Below are positions 29,572 through 42,488 of a DNA stretch of 64,000 nucleotides, piece by piece. The stretch's first letter is position 1; each line of letters begins with the position of its first letter. Made by a program: the position numbers and the translations under genes. The stretch spans positions 62,001 through 126,000 of the forward strand of contig CACNEB010000001.1 of assembly GCA_902619375.1 (NCBI GenBank), in the 5' to 3' direction. The notes under the pieces were generated by a model. That model saw only the letters and a program-made list of their open reading frames with translations, did not search any database and was not told the DNA's origin. The stretch is from an uncultured Alphaproteobacteria bacterium. GTDB lineage: Bacteria > Pseudomonadota > Alphaproteobacteria > HIMB59.

Positions 29572-30783
29572 ATGCCTGATTTTCATCAAAACGGTGTTAT
29601 AGCTACCCTACATAATTTTAATTCGAAACCTATAGAGGAAATAGAAAAAGAACTTTTAGACTTCTCAAAAGTCTCACCCATGACTTTAATTCTTCCATCT
29701 TTGTATTCAGAATTAGAAAAGCCAGCTTTAACATATATTGTGAATACTTTAAAAAAAGTTAAATACATAAAAAATATTGTTATCGGTTTAGATCAAGCCA
29801 ATAAACAAGAATTTATAAAAGCTAAAAAATTTTTTTCAGTACTTCCTCAAAAAAAATACATCCTTTGGAATGATGGACCTAAATTAAAAAAAATAGATCA
29901 ACATTTATCTAAAATGGACCTTGCTCCTGCTGAAAAGGGGAAAGGAAGAAATATTTGGTACTGTATGGGATTTGTAATTTCTCTGAAAGAGTCAGGATCT
30001 GTTGCAATGCATGATTGTGATATAGTTACCTATGATAAAAATTTAGTGGCGAAACTATTTTACCCTGTTGCTAATCCAAAATTTTCATTTGATTTTTGTA
30101 AGGGTTTTTATCCTAGGGTTGCTCATAAATCCATGAATGGAAGAGTGACAAGGTTACTAGTTACACCTTTAGTTAAATCCTTACAAAAAATGGTTGGATT
30201 TAACGAATATTTAAATTTCTTAGATATATTTAAATATCCTCTGGCTGGTGAATTTTCATTTAAATATAATTTATTGAATGACATAAGAATTCCACATGAT
30301 TGGGGCCTTGAAATAGGAATACTCTCTGAAATGTATAGGAACTTTGCTAATAATAAAATTTGCCAAGTAGATATAGCAGATACCTATGAACATAAACACC
30401 AAGAGGTCTCTAAAAATAATCGGCAAAAGGGTTTATCTAAAATGACAATAGATATTTCTAAAGCTTTATTTAGAAAATTAGCTACCCAAGGTCATGTATT
30501 TTCTAATGAGAAGTTTAGAACACTAAAAGCAACATATTATAGATTAGCCCTTGATATGGTTCAGATTTATAAAACAGATGCAGAGATGAATGGATTAAAC
30601 TTCGATGTCCACAAAGAAGAGGAAATGGTTGAACTCTTTGCACAAAATATTATCGAAGCAGGAAAAATATTCCTAGACTCACCAAGTGAAAATCCAAACA
30701 TACCAACTTGGAGAAGAGTTGATAGTGCTGACCCAACTATTTTAAAATCTTTTAATGATGCCGTCATGGAAGATAACTCCTAA
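29572..30783 (+). CDS. gpgS: glucosyl-3-phosphoglycerate synthase-like glycosyltransferase
   Basis: LILPSLYSELEKPAL, GKGRNIWYCMGF, AMHDCDIVTYD, EFSFKYNLLNDIRIPHDWGLEIGIL. Confidence 0.75.
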   Translation: MPDFHQNGVIATLHNFNSKPIEEIEKELLDFSKVSPMTLILPSLYSELEKPALTYIVNTLKKVKYIKNIVIGLDQANKQEFIKAKKFFSVLPQKKYILWNDGPKLKKIDQHLSKMDLAPAEKGKGRNIWYCMGFVISLKESGSVAMHDCDIVTYDKNLVAKLFYPVANPKFSFDFCKGFYPRVAHKSMNGRVTRLLVTPLVKSLQKMVGFNEYLNFLDIFKYPLAGEFSFKYNLLNDIRIPHDWGLEIGILSEMYRNFANNKICQVDIADTYEHKHQEVSKNNRQKGLSKMTIDISKALFRKLATQGHVFSNEKFRTLKATYYRLALDMVQIYKTDAEMNGLNFDVHKEEEMVELFAQNIIEAGKIFLDSPSENPNIPTWRRVDSADPTILKSFNDAVMEDNS

Positions 30784-32509
30784 AGTGCAAGAAGAATTAA
30801 AAAATAATCTAAACATACATTTCCAAATAATTTACAAGGATATATTAGATCAAAACGAAATTTTGAAACTAATTAATAGAGTTCTTGATTTATTTCAAAA
30901 TAAAGACCTAGGTATTTCTGAACCTAATTGGTCTCAAAAAGATGTTTTCTTAATTACGTATGGTGACTCAATATATGAAGAAAAAAATAATAAATTAAAA
31001 ACTCTAAGCAAGTTCTTAGATAAGTATTGTAAAAAACAATTCAACAATTTACACATTCTACCTTTTTTTCCTTACAGTTCAGATGATGGATTTTCTATAA
31101 CTGATTATGAAGAAGTAAGGTCTGATTTAGGTGATTGGAAAGATATTAAATCACTATCAAAAAATTTTAGGATAATGAGTGATATAGTTATTAATCATGC
31201 ATCTATTGAAAGTAAATATTTTAAATCTTTTATTGAAAATAAAACTGAAACACAAAATTTTTTTATAAAACTTAAAAATAAACAAGGTTATGAACAAGTT
31301 GTTCGGCCTAGAAGCTCAGATCTTTTTAGAGAATTTGAAATTAATAAAGAAATTTATTATTTATGGTGTACTTTTAGCCACGATCAAGTTGACTTTAATT
31401 TTAAAAATCCTGAGGTTTTATTTTTCTTCATAAAGTTAATTCATTTATATCTTCAAAATGGTGTTAGAGTATTCAGGTTAGATGCCATTGCATTCCTTTG
31501 GAAAGAACATGACACCAACTGTCTAAACTTACCACAGACTCATGAAGTTGTGAAATTAATGAGAACACTTCTCAATGCTTTTAGTAAAAATACTTTACTT
31601 ATAACTGAAACAAATTTACCTAATTTAGAAAATCTTAGTTATTTCGGTGAAAACGATGAAGCAAATGCTGTATACAACTTTGCTCTACCACCCTTGCTAC
31701 TGTGGACTCTTGTGATGGGAGATAGCACAGCTCTTCGTAAATGGTCTATGGGCATGCCTCCTGCAAAAGATCATACATCTTATTTCAATTTCATAGCCTC
31801 TCATGATGGTATTGGCCTGAGACCGACAGAGGGAATTTTAACAGAAAAAGAAAGAAATAACTTAGTAGATATCATGACCGATTTTGGAGCAAAAACTACC
31901 AAAAGAAGAAAAACAGATAAGACCGAGACTGTTTATGAAATAAATATCTCACTCATAGATGCTATGAAAGGAACATTTCAAGGAAGTGATCATTTGCAAA
32001 TTGAAAGATTTATTTGTTGCCATGCAATAATGCTAGGACTTGAGGGCATACCAGCATTTTACATACATAGTATTTTGGGCTCTACAAATGACTATGAAAA
32101 GCTAGAGCAAACAAAAAATCATAGATCTATAAATAGAAGATCTTGGAAGTATGATGAAATTGATGGGTTACTTGCAAATACTGATACTTTTAATTCAAAG
32201 ATATATAATCAATTATCAAAATTAATTGAAATTAGAAAAAACCAATCTGCATTTCATCCAAATGCTACACAATTTACATTTAATTTAGGTAAGAACTTTT
32301 TTGGTTTTTGGAGACAAAGTCATGACAAAAGGCAATCAATTTTTTGTGTAAGCAATGTAACTAATGTGTTCCAATATTTAGATTTGTCAGAATTAAATCT
32401 AATAGCATCAAATGAATGGTGGGATTTAATCTCTAATGAGATAATTATTGATATCAAATCAACAATTACTCTAAAGGCCTATCAAACTATGTGGATTACA
32501 AATTACTAA
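30755..32509 (+). CDS. GH13 sucrose phosphorylase-family enzyme, probably glucosylglycerate phosphorylase
   Basis: LHILPFFPYSSDDGFSITDYEEV, MSDIVINHAS, VFRLDAIAFLWKE, LITETNLPN; operonic with gpgS-like; true start may be the GTG near 30785. Confidence 0.75.
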   Translation: MMPSWKITPKVQEELKNNLNIHFQIIYKDILDQNEILKLINRVLDLFQNKDLGISEPNWSQKDVFLITYGDSIYEEKNNKLKTLSKFLDKYCKKQFNNLHILPFFPYSSDDGFSITDYEEVRSDLGDWKDIKSLSKNFRIMSDIVINHASIESKYFKSFIENKTETQNFFIKLKNKQGYEQVVRPRSSDLFREFEINKEIYYLWCTFSHDQVDFNFKNPEVLFFFIKLIHLYLQNGVRVFRLDAIAFLWKEHDTNCLNLPQTHEVVKLMRTLLNAFSKNTLLITETNLPNLENLSYFGENDEANAVYNFALPPLLLWTLVMGDSTALRKWSMGMPPAKDHTSYFNFIASHDGIGLRPTEGILTEKERNNLVDIMTDFGAKTTKRRKTDKTETVYEINISLIDAMKGTFQGSDHLQIERFICCHAIMLGLEGIPAFYIHSILGSTNDYEKLEQTKNHRSINRRSWKYDEIDGLLANTDTFNSKIYNQLSKLIEIRKNQSAFHPNATQFTFNLGKNFFGFWRQSHDKRQSIFCVSNVTNVFQYLDLSELNLIASNEWWDLISNEIIIDIKSTITLKAYQTMWITNY

Positions 32510-32596
32510 TTAAAGATTATGTCTTTTCGACATAAACCTTAAAACTGAGACTTTTTTTCTATTACTTTCATTAAAAAATCTATGTTATATTTTGAT

Positions 32597-33910
32597 ATGA
32601 CCGATCCAAAAACATACAAATTTAACACTAAAACCTTACATAGTGGGCATCAGCCGGATAAAAATTTTGGCTCCCGTGCCGTTCCAATTTATCAAACAAC
32701 ATCATACTTGTTCCAAGACGCAGATCACGCAGCTGCTTTATTTAATCTAGAGGAGGGTGGACATATCTACAGCAGAATATCTAACCCAACTATATCTGTT
32801 CTTGAAGAAAGAGTTGCAGCTTTAGAGGGTGGCTCTGCTGCTTTAGCTACTGCCTCTGGTATGAGTGCAATGATGCTAGCTCTTTTAAATATTTGTAGCG
32901 CAGGAGATCATATTGTTTCTTCATCGCAATTGTATGGTGGATCTTTTAACTTACTGAGACTAACTTTAAAAAGATTTGGCATTGAAACAACTTTTGTTAA
33001 GCCCAGAGACACTGAGGGTTTTAAAAAAGCAATTCAACCAAATACAAAATGTATATGGGGTGAGTTGATTGGTAATCCTGGAATAGAAATTATGGATTTA
33101 CCTGAAATTTCCAAAATAGCAAAAGACGCTGGTATTCCTTTAATGGTCGATGGAACATTTAATACACCATATTTGTGTAATCTTTTTGAATTAGGTGCAG
33201 ATATAATCACACACTCTCTAACAAAATGGATGGCAGGTCATGGCACTTCTATGGGTGGTATCATTGTTGAAAAGGGTGACTTTGATTGGACTAAGGGAGA
33301 TAAGTTTCCAACAATGACTGAACCATATGATGGTTATCACGGTCTTTCTTTTGCAGAAGAATTTGGTCCAGCAGCATTTACTATGAGAGCAAGGGCAGAG
33401 GGCATGAGAGACTTTGGTCCATGTATGAGTCCAACAAACGCATTTAATATTTTAATAGGAATAGAAACTCTTTCAGTGAGAATGGAAAAGCATTTATCCA
33501 ATACTAAAATAATGGTTGATTATTTAAGTAAAAACCCAAGTGTTTCTTGGGTAAATCATCCAAGCTTACCGGATCACCCTGACCATAAAGTTGCTGCAAA
33601 ATTAATGCCCAAGGGCGCTGGCTCAATGATAGCTTTTGGAATTAAGGGGGGCAAAGAAGCTGGTCACGCATTTATAAACTCTCTAAAACTAACATCACAT
33701 TTAGCTAACGTTGGCGACGCAAAATCACTAGTTATTCACCCAGCATCTGCAACTCACTCTCAAATGGATAAAAAATCATTAGAGTTGGCAGGTTTGACTG
33801 AAGACATGATACGTTTTTCTGTTGGCTTGGAAGATATGGATGACATTATTAATGACTTTGAAAATGGTTTCAGAGCATCTCAAAAGCCTAGACTTGTAGC
33901 TTCTAAATGA
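32597..33910 (+). CDS. O-acetylhomoserine sulfhydrylase / methionine gamma-lyase-family PLP enzyme
   Basis: TKTLHSGHQPD, YSRISNPTISVLEERVAALEGG, ITHSLTKWMAGHGTSMGG. Confidence 0.85.
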   Translation: MTDPKTYKFNTKTLHSGHQPDKNFGSRAVPIYQTTSYLFQDADHAAALFNLEEGGHIYSRISNPTISVLEERVAALEGGSAALATASGMSAMMLALLNICSAGDHIVSSSQLYGGSFNLLRLTLKRFGIETTFVKPRDTEGFKKAIQPNTKCIWGELIGNPGIEIMDLPEISKIAKDAGIPLMVDGTFNTPYLCNLFELGADIITHSLTKWMAGHGTSMGGIIVEKGDFDWTKGDKFPTMTEPYDGYHGLSFAEEFGPAAFTMRARAEGMRDFGPCMSPTNAFNILIGIETLSVRMEKHLSNTKIMVDYLSKNPSVSWVNHPSLPDHPDHKVAAKLMPKGAGSMIAFGIKGGKEAGHAFINSLKLTSHLANVGDAKSLVIHPASATHSQMDKKSLELAGLTEDMIRFSVGLEDMDDIINDFENGFRASQKPRLVASK

Positions 33911-34716
33911 AGCTTAAAGTTAATGGAAAAGAGGCATATTACACATCCAGTGGAAGAGAAATAGATAAAAATCAACCCTCGATTGTATTTGTTCACGGTA
34001 GTGGTTTGAGCCACGTCACATGGGTGCTTCAAACAAGATACTTTGCATTTCACGGTTACAATACAATTGCAGTAGATTTGCCTGGCCATGGTGACTCCGA
34101 AGGACCACCATTAAAAACGATTGAGGAGATGGCTGATTGGGTTGCAGACCTATTAACAGCTTTGGGAATTGATAAAGCATCGTACGTCGGTCATTCACAG
34201 GGATGTTTAGTGGGATTAGAATTTGCACAAAGACATCCTGAGAAATTAGATTTACTTGCACTAATCAATGGATCTATGTCAATGAAGATGAACACTGAAC
34301 TTTTAGACTTAGCATTAAATAAAGATCAAAAAGCAGTTGATCTTATGATGGATTGGGTGCATGGACCTTTGGGCCATAAAGGTGGCCATCCTGTTCCAGG
34401 ATTAAGCCATTTAGGTATGGGTGGTCAGCTAGTATCTTCAAATAATGACGGAACTCTTGGTGCAGACTTCAATGCTTGCGATAAATATACTAATGGAGAA
34501 ACTGCTGCTAAAAGTATTAAACACCCAACTTTATGTATCGTAGGCAAACATGATAAAATGACTCCTAAAAAAGTGGGTCTAGAATTAGCTTCAAATATAG
34601 AGGGATCAAAAACAGTTGTTCTAGAAGAGTCTGGACATATGTCTATTTTAGAAACGGCGAGTGAAACTAAAAATATTTTAAAAAATTTCTTTAAAGAAAA
34701 TAGTCGTGCTTCATAA
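33907..34716 (+). CDS. alpha/beta hydrolase
   Basis: VFVHGSGLSHVTW, DLPGHGDSEG, VGHSQGCLVG, catalytic SGHMSIL. Confidence 0.85.
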   Translation: MKLKVNGKEAYYTSSGREIDKNQPSIVFVHGSGLSHVTWVLQTRYFAFHGYNTIAVDLPGHGDSEGPPLKTIEEMADWVADLLTALGIDKASYVGHSQGCLVGLEFAQRHPEKLDLLALINGSMSMKMNTELLDLALNKDQKAVDLMMDWVHGPLGHKGGHPVPGLSHLGMGGQLVSSNNDGTLGADFNACDKYTNGETAAKSIKHPTLCIVGKHDKMTPKKVGLELASNIEGSKTVVLEESGHMSILETASETKNILKNFFKENSRAS

Positions 34717-35050
34717 AGGATCGTGTCACTGTAAAGCTATTGAGTTTGAGATTGACTCTGATCTTGAAAAAATAATGCAATGCAATTGCTCCATTTGTAT
34801 TAGAAAAAATGCAAAAATGATAATGGTTCCTAAATCTAATTTTAAACTTTTAAAGGGAAAAGAAGATCTATCTCTTTATCAATTTAATCTAAACTTAGCT
34901 GAACATTTTTTTTGCAAGCATTGCGGGATATACACTCATCACAATAGAAGAACTGATCCAAACGGTATGGGTATTAATCTAGGGTGCTTAGATGATGTAG
35001 ATCCACTAGACTATGAAGCTGGTCTCAATGACGGAAGAAAACTATCCTAG
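34706..35050 (+). CDS. GFA/CENP-V family zinc protein (GTG start)
   Basis: GSCHCKAIEFEI, CNCSICIRK, FFCKHCGIYTHH Cys ligands. Confidence 0.82.
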   Translation: MLHKGSCHCKAIEFEIDSDLEKIMQCNCSICIRKNAKMIMVPKSNFKLLKGKEDLSLYQFNLNLAEHFFCKHCGIYTHHNRRTDPNGMGINLGCLDDVDPLDYEAGLNDGRKLS

Positions 35051-35072
35051 TCAGATCTTGATTTTAATATAA

Positions 35073-38091
<3,019 letters not shown>

Positions 38092-38095
<4 letters not shown>

Positions 38096-38520
38096 ATTTA
38101 GATATTACAAAATTATCAATTGATGAATTAAAAACATTTAAGAAATTTAATAGAGAATTTTTACCAAAAATTAAAAAATTAGATTTTAATTTTGCTGATA
38201 TGAAAAAAGGAGAATTAATGCTCATATCAACCCCAAAAGATATTATAAAATTTATTAAAAAAACTCCCTCTACCAAAAAGTATAACTTTAAAGATATTAG
38301 ACTAAAATTGGCTAAAAAAAGTAAAGCGGACAATACTTGTCCAGTAACTTTTGGTATATTTCTAAGATTGGCAATAGATTATTCACTTATAGAAACAAAA
38401 TATTTAAAACTTGAATGCCCCAACTTTCCTTTTTGGAGAGTTGAATACGATAAAAAAAGTAATGTTTATAAGAAAATAAGAAATTTTGATAATCTACTTA
38501 AAAAATATGATGGTCATTAA
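38092..38520 (+). CDS. hypothetical protein inside the guaA-end duplication
   Basis: 142-aa ORF, ATG overlapping the guaA stop (ATGA); no recognisable family. Confidence 0.6.
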
Positions 38521-38541
38521 ACTTACACAAAACTTACACAA
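38520..38541 (+). repeat. tandem 11-bp direct repeat AACTTACACAA x2
   Basis: exact tandem copies 38520-38530 and 38531-38541. Confidence 0.8.
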
Positions 38542-38587
38542 TTTAAAAAATAGCTTTAAAATAGTTGATAAACAATGATATTTTTAG

Positions 38588-38610
38588 CATCTACTATTGA
38601 ATGGGAATAA
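38588..38610 (+). repeat. direct repeat copy 2: displaced guaA 3' end, encodes STIEWE-stop
   Basis: catctactattgaatgggaataa; differs from copy 1 only by synonymous GAG>GAA and TGA>TAA. Confidence 0.7.
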
Positions 38611-38614
38611 AGAA

Positions 38615-40105
38615 ATGAAATATTTTATTGTAGTTTTTTTGTTTATTTTTAGTTTTGCTAAAGCTGATAATATTTTACCATTTCAGGCAGGTCAGGGATT
38701 TGATGAGAAATATTTATGGGGAGAGACTAATAGTGATAAAAAAAAATGGCTCATCCCTAAAAAAATTCTTAAAGATCAATTTCTTGCTAAATTATTAGCT
38801 TATGATAAATCACAACCTTGGTTTACTCTGCACGATTTTATAGCGACTGGTGATTTTAATAGAGACGGTGTGCAGGATTATATTGTAACAGTTCTTAATC
38901 TTGATAAGAATTTTAAACAAAAGTTAGATCCAAATCTTGGGATATATGTTTGTAAAGCTGATGAAAACGCTGGTGCTTGTTTAGCAGAGTCCGGAGTAAC
39001 TCAACACAATTATCAAATTATTCTTGGTCAATCAAAAACAGGTAGAGCTAAAGGTAATGAATCTTTTTGGGGTACAGGTCTCATACAAGACAATTTACCT
39101 TTTATTCAAAGTGGAACAGCTCAACCCCTTGTCGCGGACTTTAATGGCGATGGGTGGGATGACATATATTTGGCAGCTGCAGTAAATGATTTTGGGACAG
39201 GTTGTGGGGGTTATCACTCGTATTTTTTATCACAAGCCGAAGGTTTTTTAAAAGAGTCAAGTGCTACGCATATTAATGGAGCAGACTACAATAAAAAGTT
39301 CAAAAGATTTTGTAATTTTTCACACCGAGCTGATGCGGGTGATTTTGATAAAGACGGTGACATGGATATCATTCTTGCCAGTGTTGATTGGAAAGGAAGC
39401 AACGGTGAAATGCTATGTCTAATCAATGACGGTAAAGGCATGATGAAAAGTACCGTTTGTGCAAATCAGTTTGGTTTCTTAGCAAGGCATGCTGACTTCA
39501 ATGGAGACGGCCATATAGATATACTGTCTGGGGGACATAGCTCTGATTGCTTCAATTATCACAACAATTGGGCAGGTCATAATACTAAAAATAAAGAGAG
39601 ACATAATATCAGAATTCTATGGGGTGATGGTTCCAACAAATGGAACACTAAAAACTCAAAAGAAATAAAGAATGTGGGGTATCACACCAAGACTAAAGAT
39701 AAAATTCCACTTTGTAATCCAGTCGGAACTATGATTGCTGATGTTGATAACGATGGAGATATGGACATTGTTGGTTCCACTATTGGTCTAAATTATGTCG
39801 GTGGTTATTTAATTACTTATCTAAATGATGGTGATGGTAATTTTTCTATATATTGGCAACATTCAATTCATAGTGTAACAAAATTTAACAAAGAAAATTG
39901 GCCAAAGTCTGAAGTTGGTCATAATGAAAATGGTTGGTATCTCTCAATACATCCACTAGATGTTAATTTTGATGGACATATTGATTTTATGGTAAATGGG
40001 CATCATTTTGTTAAAGGTAATAACGATGTTTACATAAATAATGGACAAGGATTATTTACCAAAATAGGCAATAAAGAGTTGATGGAATATGCAAAATTGT
40101 TTTAG
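38615..40105 (+). CDS. secreted FG-GAP/VCBS-repeat protein
   Basis: signal peptide MKYFIVVFLFIFSFAKA; repeated DFNRDGVQDY, DFNGDGWDDIY, DFDKDGDMDI, DFNGDGHIDI, DVDNDGDMDI, DVNFDGHIDF. Confidence 0.82.
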   Translation: MKYFIVVFLFIFSFAKADNILPFQAGQGFDEKYLWGETNSDKKKWLIPKKILKDQFLAKLLAYDKSQPWFTLHDFIATGDFNRDGVQDYIVTVLNLDKNFKQKLDPNLGIYVCKADENAGACLAESGVTQHNYQIILGQSKTGRAKGNESFWGTGLIQDNLPFIQSGTAQPLVADFNGDGWDDIYLAAAVNDFGTGCGGYHSYFLSQAEGFLKESSATHINGADYNKKFKRFCNFSHRADAGDFDKDGDMDIILASVDWKGSNGEMLCLINDGKGMMKSTVCANQFGFLARHADFNGDGHIDILSGGHSSDCFNYHNNWAGHNTKNKERHNIRILWGDGSNKWNTKNSKEIKNVGYHTKTKDKIPLCNPVGTMIADVDNDGDMDIVGSTIGLNYVGGYLITYLNDGDGNFSIYWQHSIHSVTKFNKENWPKSEVGHNENGWYLSIHPLDVNFDGHIDFMVNGHHFVKGNNDVYINNGQGLFTKIGNKELMEYAKLF

Positions 40106-40176
40106 TTTTAATATAATTAACTAATATATTTCTTTTTTATACTTCAGATATTGATAAAAAAAACTATTTTATAATT

Positions 40177-41364
40177 GTGAAAGATAAATTTAATAGAATA
40201 GAACGTTTGCCTCCTTATATTTTTGGCGAGATAAATAAACTCAAAGCTAAACTTAGAAAAAATGGGAAGGATATAATTGATTTTGGCATGGGTAATCCTG
40301 ATATGCCTACACCAAAACACATTAGAGACAAACTAAAAGAAGTTACAGATAAACCTGGGACTGGAAGATATTCAGTCAGTAAAGGAATACCTGGGCTAAG
40401 AAAAGCTCAAGCAAAATATTATCAAAAAAGATTTGGTGTAAAATTAAATCCTGATAGTGAAGTTATTGTAACATTGGGCTCAAAAGAGGGCTTAGCTAAC
40501 TTAGCTCAAGCAATATCAACACCTGGAGACATTATTATTTCTCCCAACCCCTCATATCCCATACATCCTTATGGATTTATTATAGCAGGTGCATCATTAA
40601 GACATTTACAGACAATGAAAGACGGAGTTTTTGATCCTGAAACTTATCTTGAAAGATTAGATCGATCTATAAGAAATAGCACTCCATCTCCAGTAGCTCT
40701 AATTGTATCGTTTCCATCTAATCCAACAGCTCAGGTAGTTGACTTAAATTTTTATAGAGAAATAGTTAAGATGGCTTTGAAGTATAATGTTTATGTTTTA
40801 TCAGATCTTGCTTATGCTGAGATATACTTTGATAAGAAACCACCTCCGTCAATTCTCCAAGTAAATAGAGCTAAAGAAATTGCTGTTGAATTTACTTCTA
40901 TGTCAAAAACTTACGCTATGGCTGGTTGGAGAATAGGTTTTGCCGTTGGAAATAAAAAACTAATTGAAGCCTTAACAAAAATTAAATCTTACTTAGACTA
41001 TGGTGCTTATACACCAGTACAAGTTGCAGCAGCAACAGCACTAAATGGTCCTCAAACGTGTGTCTCAAGTATACGAGCAACTTATAGAAGCAGGCGAGAT
41101 GTTTTAGTTGAGTCTATGTCAAGGTCTGGGTGGGATATACCTAGTCCTGCGGCTAGCATGTTTGCATGGGCACCAATCCCTAAAAAGTACCAAAATAAAG
41201 GTTCTTTAAAATTTGCTAAAGATTTAATGGTTAAAGCAGATGTAGCTGTTTCTCCCGGCATTGCTTTTGGTGAATATGGCGAAGGTTTTGTTCGTATAGG
41301 ATTAGTTGAAAACGAGCAAAGAATTCGTCAAGCAGCTAAAAATGTGCGTAATTTAAAGCTTTAG
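40177..41364 (+). CDS. class I/II aminotransferase (AlaC / LL-DAP aminotransferase-like), GTG start
   Basis: IIDFGMGNPDMPTP, SNPTAQV, SMSKTYAMAGWRIGFAVG. Confidence 0.85.
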   Translation: MKDKFNRIERLPPYIFGEINKLKAKLRKNGKDIIDFGMGNPDMPTPKHIRDKLKEVTDKPGTGRYSVSKGIPGLRKAQAKYYQKRFGVKLNPDSEVIVTLGSKEGLANLAQAISTPGDIIISPNPSYPIHPYGFIIAGASLRHLQTMKDGVFDPETYLERLDRSIRNSTPSPVALIVSFPSNPTAQVVDLNFYREIVKMALKYNVYVLSDLAYAEIYFDKKPPPSILQVNRAKEIAVEFTSMSKTYAMAGWRIGFAVGNKKLIEALTKIKSYLDYGAYTPVQVAAATALNGPQTCVSSIRATYRSRRDVLVESMSRSGWDIPSPAASMFAWAPIPKKYQNKGSLKFAKDLMVKADVAVSPGIAFGEYGEGFVRIGLVENEQRIRQAAKNVRNLKL

Positions 41365-41441
41365 ACTAATTTTTACTCATATTTTTAAATCAAATAAAAT
41401 ATTGCTTATATTCTTGATAATTATATAAAACCAACCTTAAG

Positions 41442-42488
41442 ATGATTAACACAAAAAAAATAGGTTCTGTTCTCAAAAACATCAATAATATTGATGAATT
41501 GAGCATTTCAGATGTAATTGATTGTAATCAAGGTCAATTAATTGCTGTTAAAGTAATTTCAGTCAATCCAAATTATAATAAATTGGAGTTAGTCTCTGGA
41601 AGAATTACTGAATTAACTGAGGGAGATATTATTGTTGGTGCGTTGGGTAATAGGATAGCTTCCTCAGGAATGACAGGTTCTGTCCCAACTGAATTAAATA
41701 AACACGATAAAATTCACATTTTAAATCTAGGAGGAGTAATTGGTAATTGTAAAGATTTTAATATTCTTTTGGGGCCGGCTACAGAATGTGAAGTCCTCGG
41801 ATCAATAGTAAATAATAGTAACAAACAATTGAATCTAGTTGATTATTCAAAAATCAATGAAATGAAAATTAAAAATAAAGTACCATCTATTGCAGTTATT
41901 GGAACAGGCATTGACTCTGGTAAAACTACTGTCACATCCTTTATAATCAAAACTCTAAGTAATTATTTTAAGAAAATTAATGCATGTAAATTAGCAGGTA
42001 CCGCTTCACAAAAAGATTTATATTCTTATGAAGATAATGGTGCTTATAAAACATCAGATTTTGTGGATTACGGTCTGCCTAGTACCTGTATGAACGATAA
42101 AAAAACCATACAAAGTTGTTCAACATCAATTATTAGCAATATGTCTGAGGACGCTGAAATAATTCTAATGGAATTAGGTGATGGTTATCATGGCGATTAT
42201 GGAACTAAAGAAATAATTCAAAATACTGATATTACAGAGTCAATTGAAATAATTGTAATTTGCGCTTATGACGTATCAGGAGCAGTTAATATTATAGAAA
42301 ATTTAAAATCAAATAATTTAGATAACAAATTACTGATAATAAGTGGCCCTGTAACTAATAACGTATCTGCTTATAAGCAATCAATTGATAAGTTTTCTAT
42401 ACCTAATTCAGATTTTTTAAATATTTATAATTCAACTAACCATGTCAATGTTTTTGCTAAGATGATTAATAGGATTAATAATGATTAA
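41442..42488 (+). CDS. uncharacterised protein with C-terminal P-loop domain
   Basis: Walker A-like VIGTGIDSGKTTVTS; beta-rich N-terminal half; next gene overlaps its end. Confidence 0.6.
   Translation: MINTKKIGSVLKNINNIDELSISDVIDCNQGQLIAVKVISVNPNYNKLELVSGRITELTEGDIIVGALGNRIASSGMTGSVPTELNKHDKIHILNLGGVIGNCKDFNILLGPATECEVLGSIVNNSNKQLNLVDYSKINEMKIKNKVPSIAVIGTGIDSGKTTVTSFIIKTLSNYFKKINACKLAGTASQKDLYSYEDNGAYKTSDFVDYGLPSTCMNDKKTIQSCSTSIISNMSEDAEIILMELGDGYHGDYGTKEIIQNTDITESIEIIVICAYDVSGAVNIIENLKSNNLDNKLLIISGPVTNNVSAYKQSIDKFSIPNSDFLNIYNSTNHVNVFAKMINRINND

Noticed and set aside
32510-32596. Possible SAM riboswitch upstream of the O-acetylhomoserine sulfhydrylase-like gene
   Set aside because: Only a 7-bp hairpin TTATGTC-TTTTC-GACATAA is evident; I could not match a SAM-II/SAM-V consensus by eye. 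A covariance-model search would decide.
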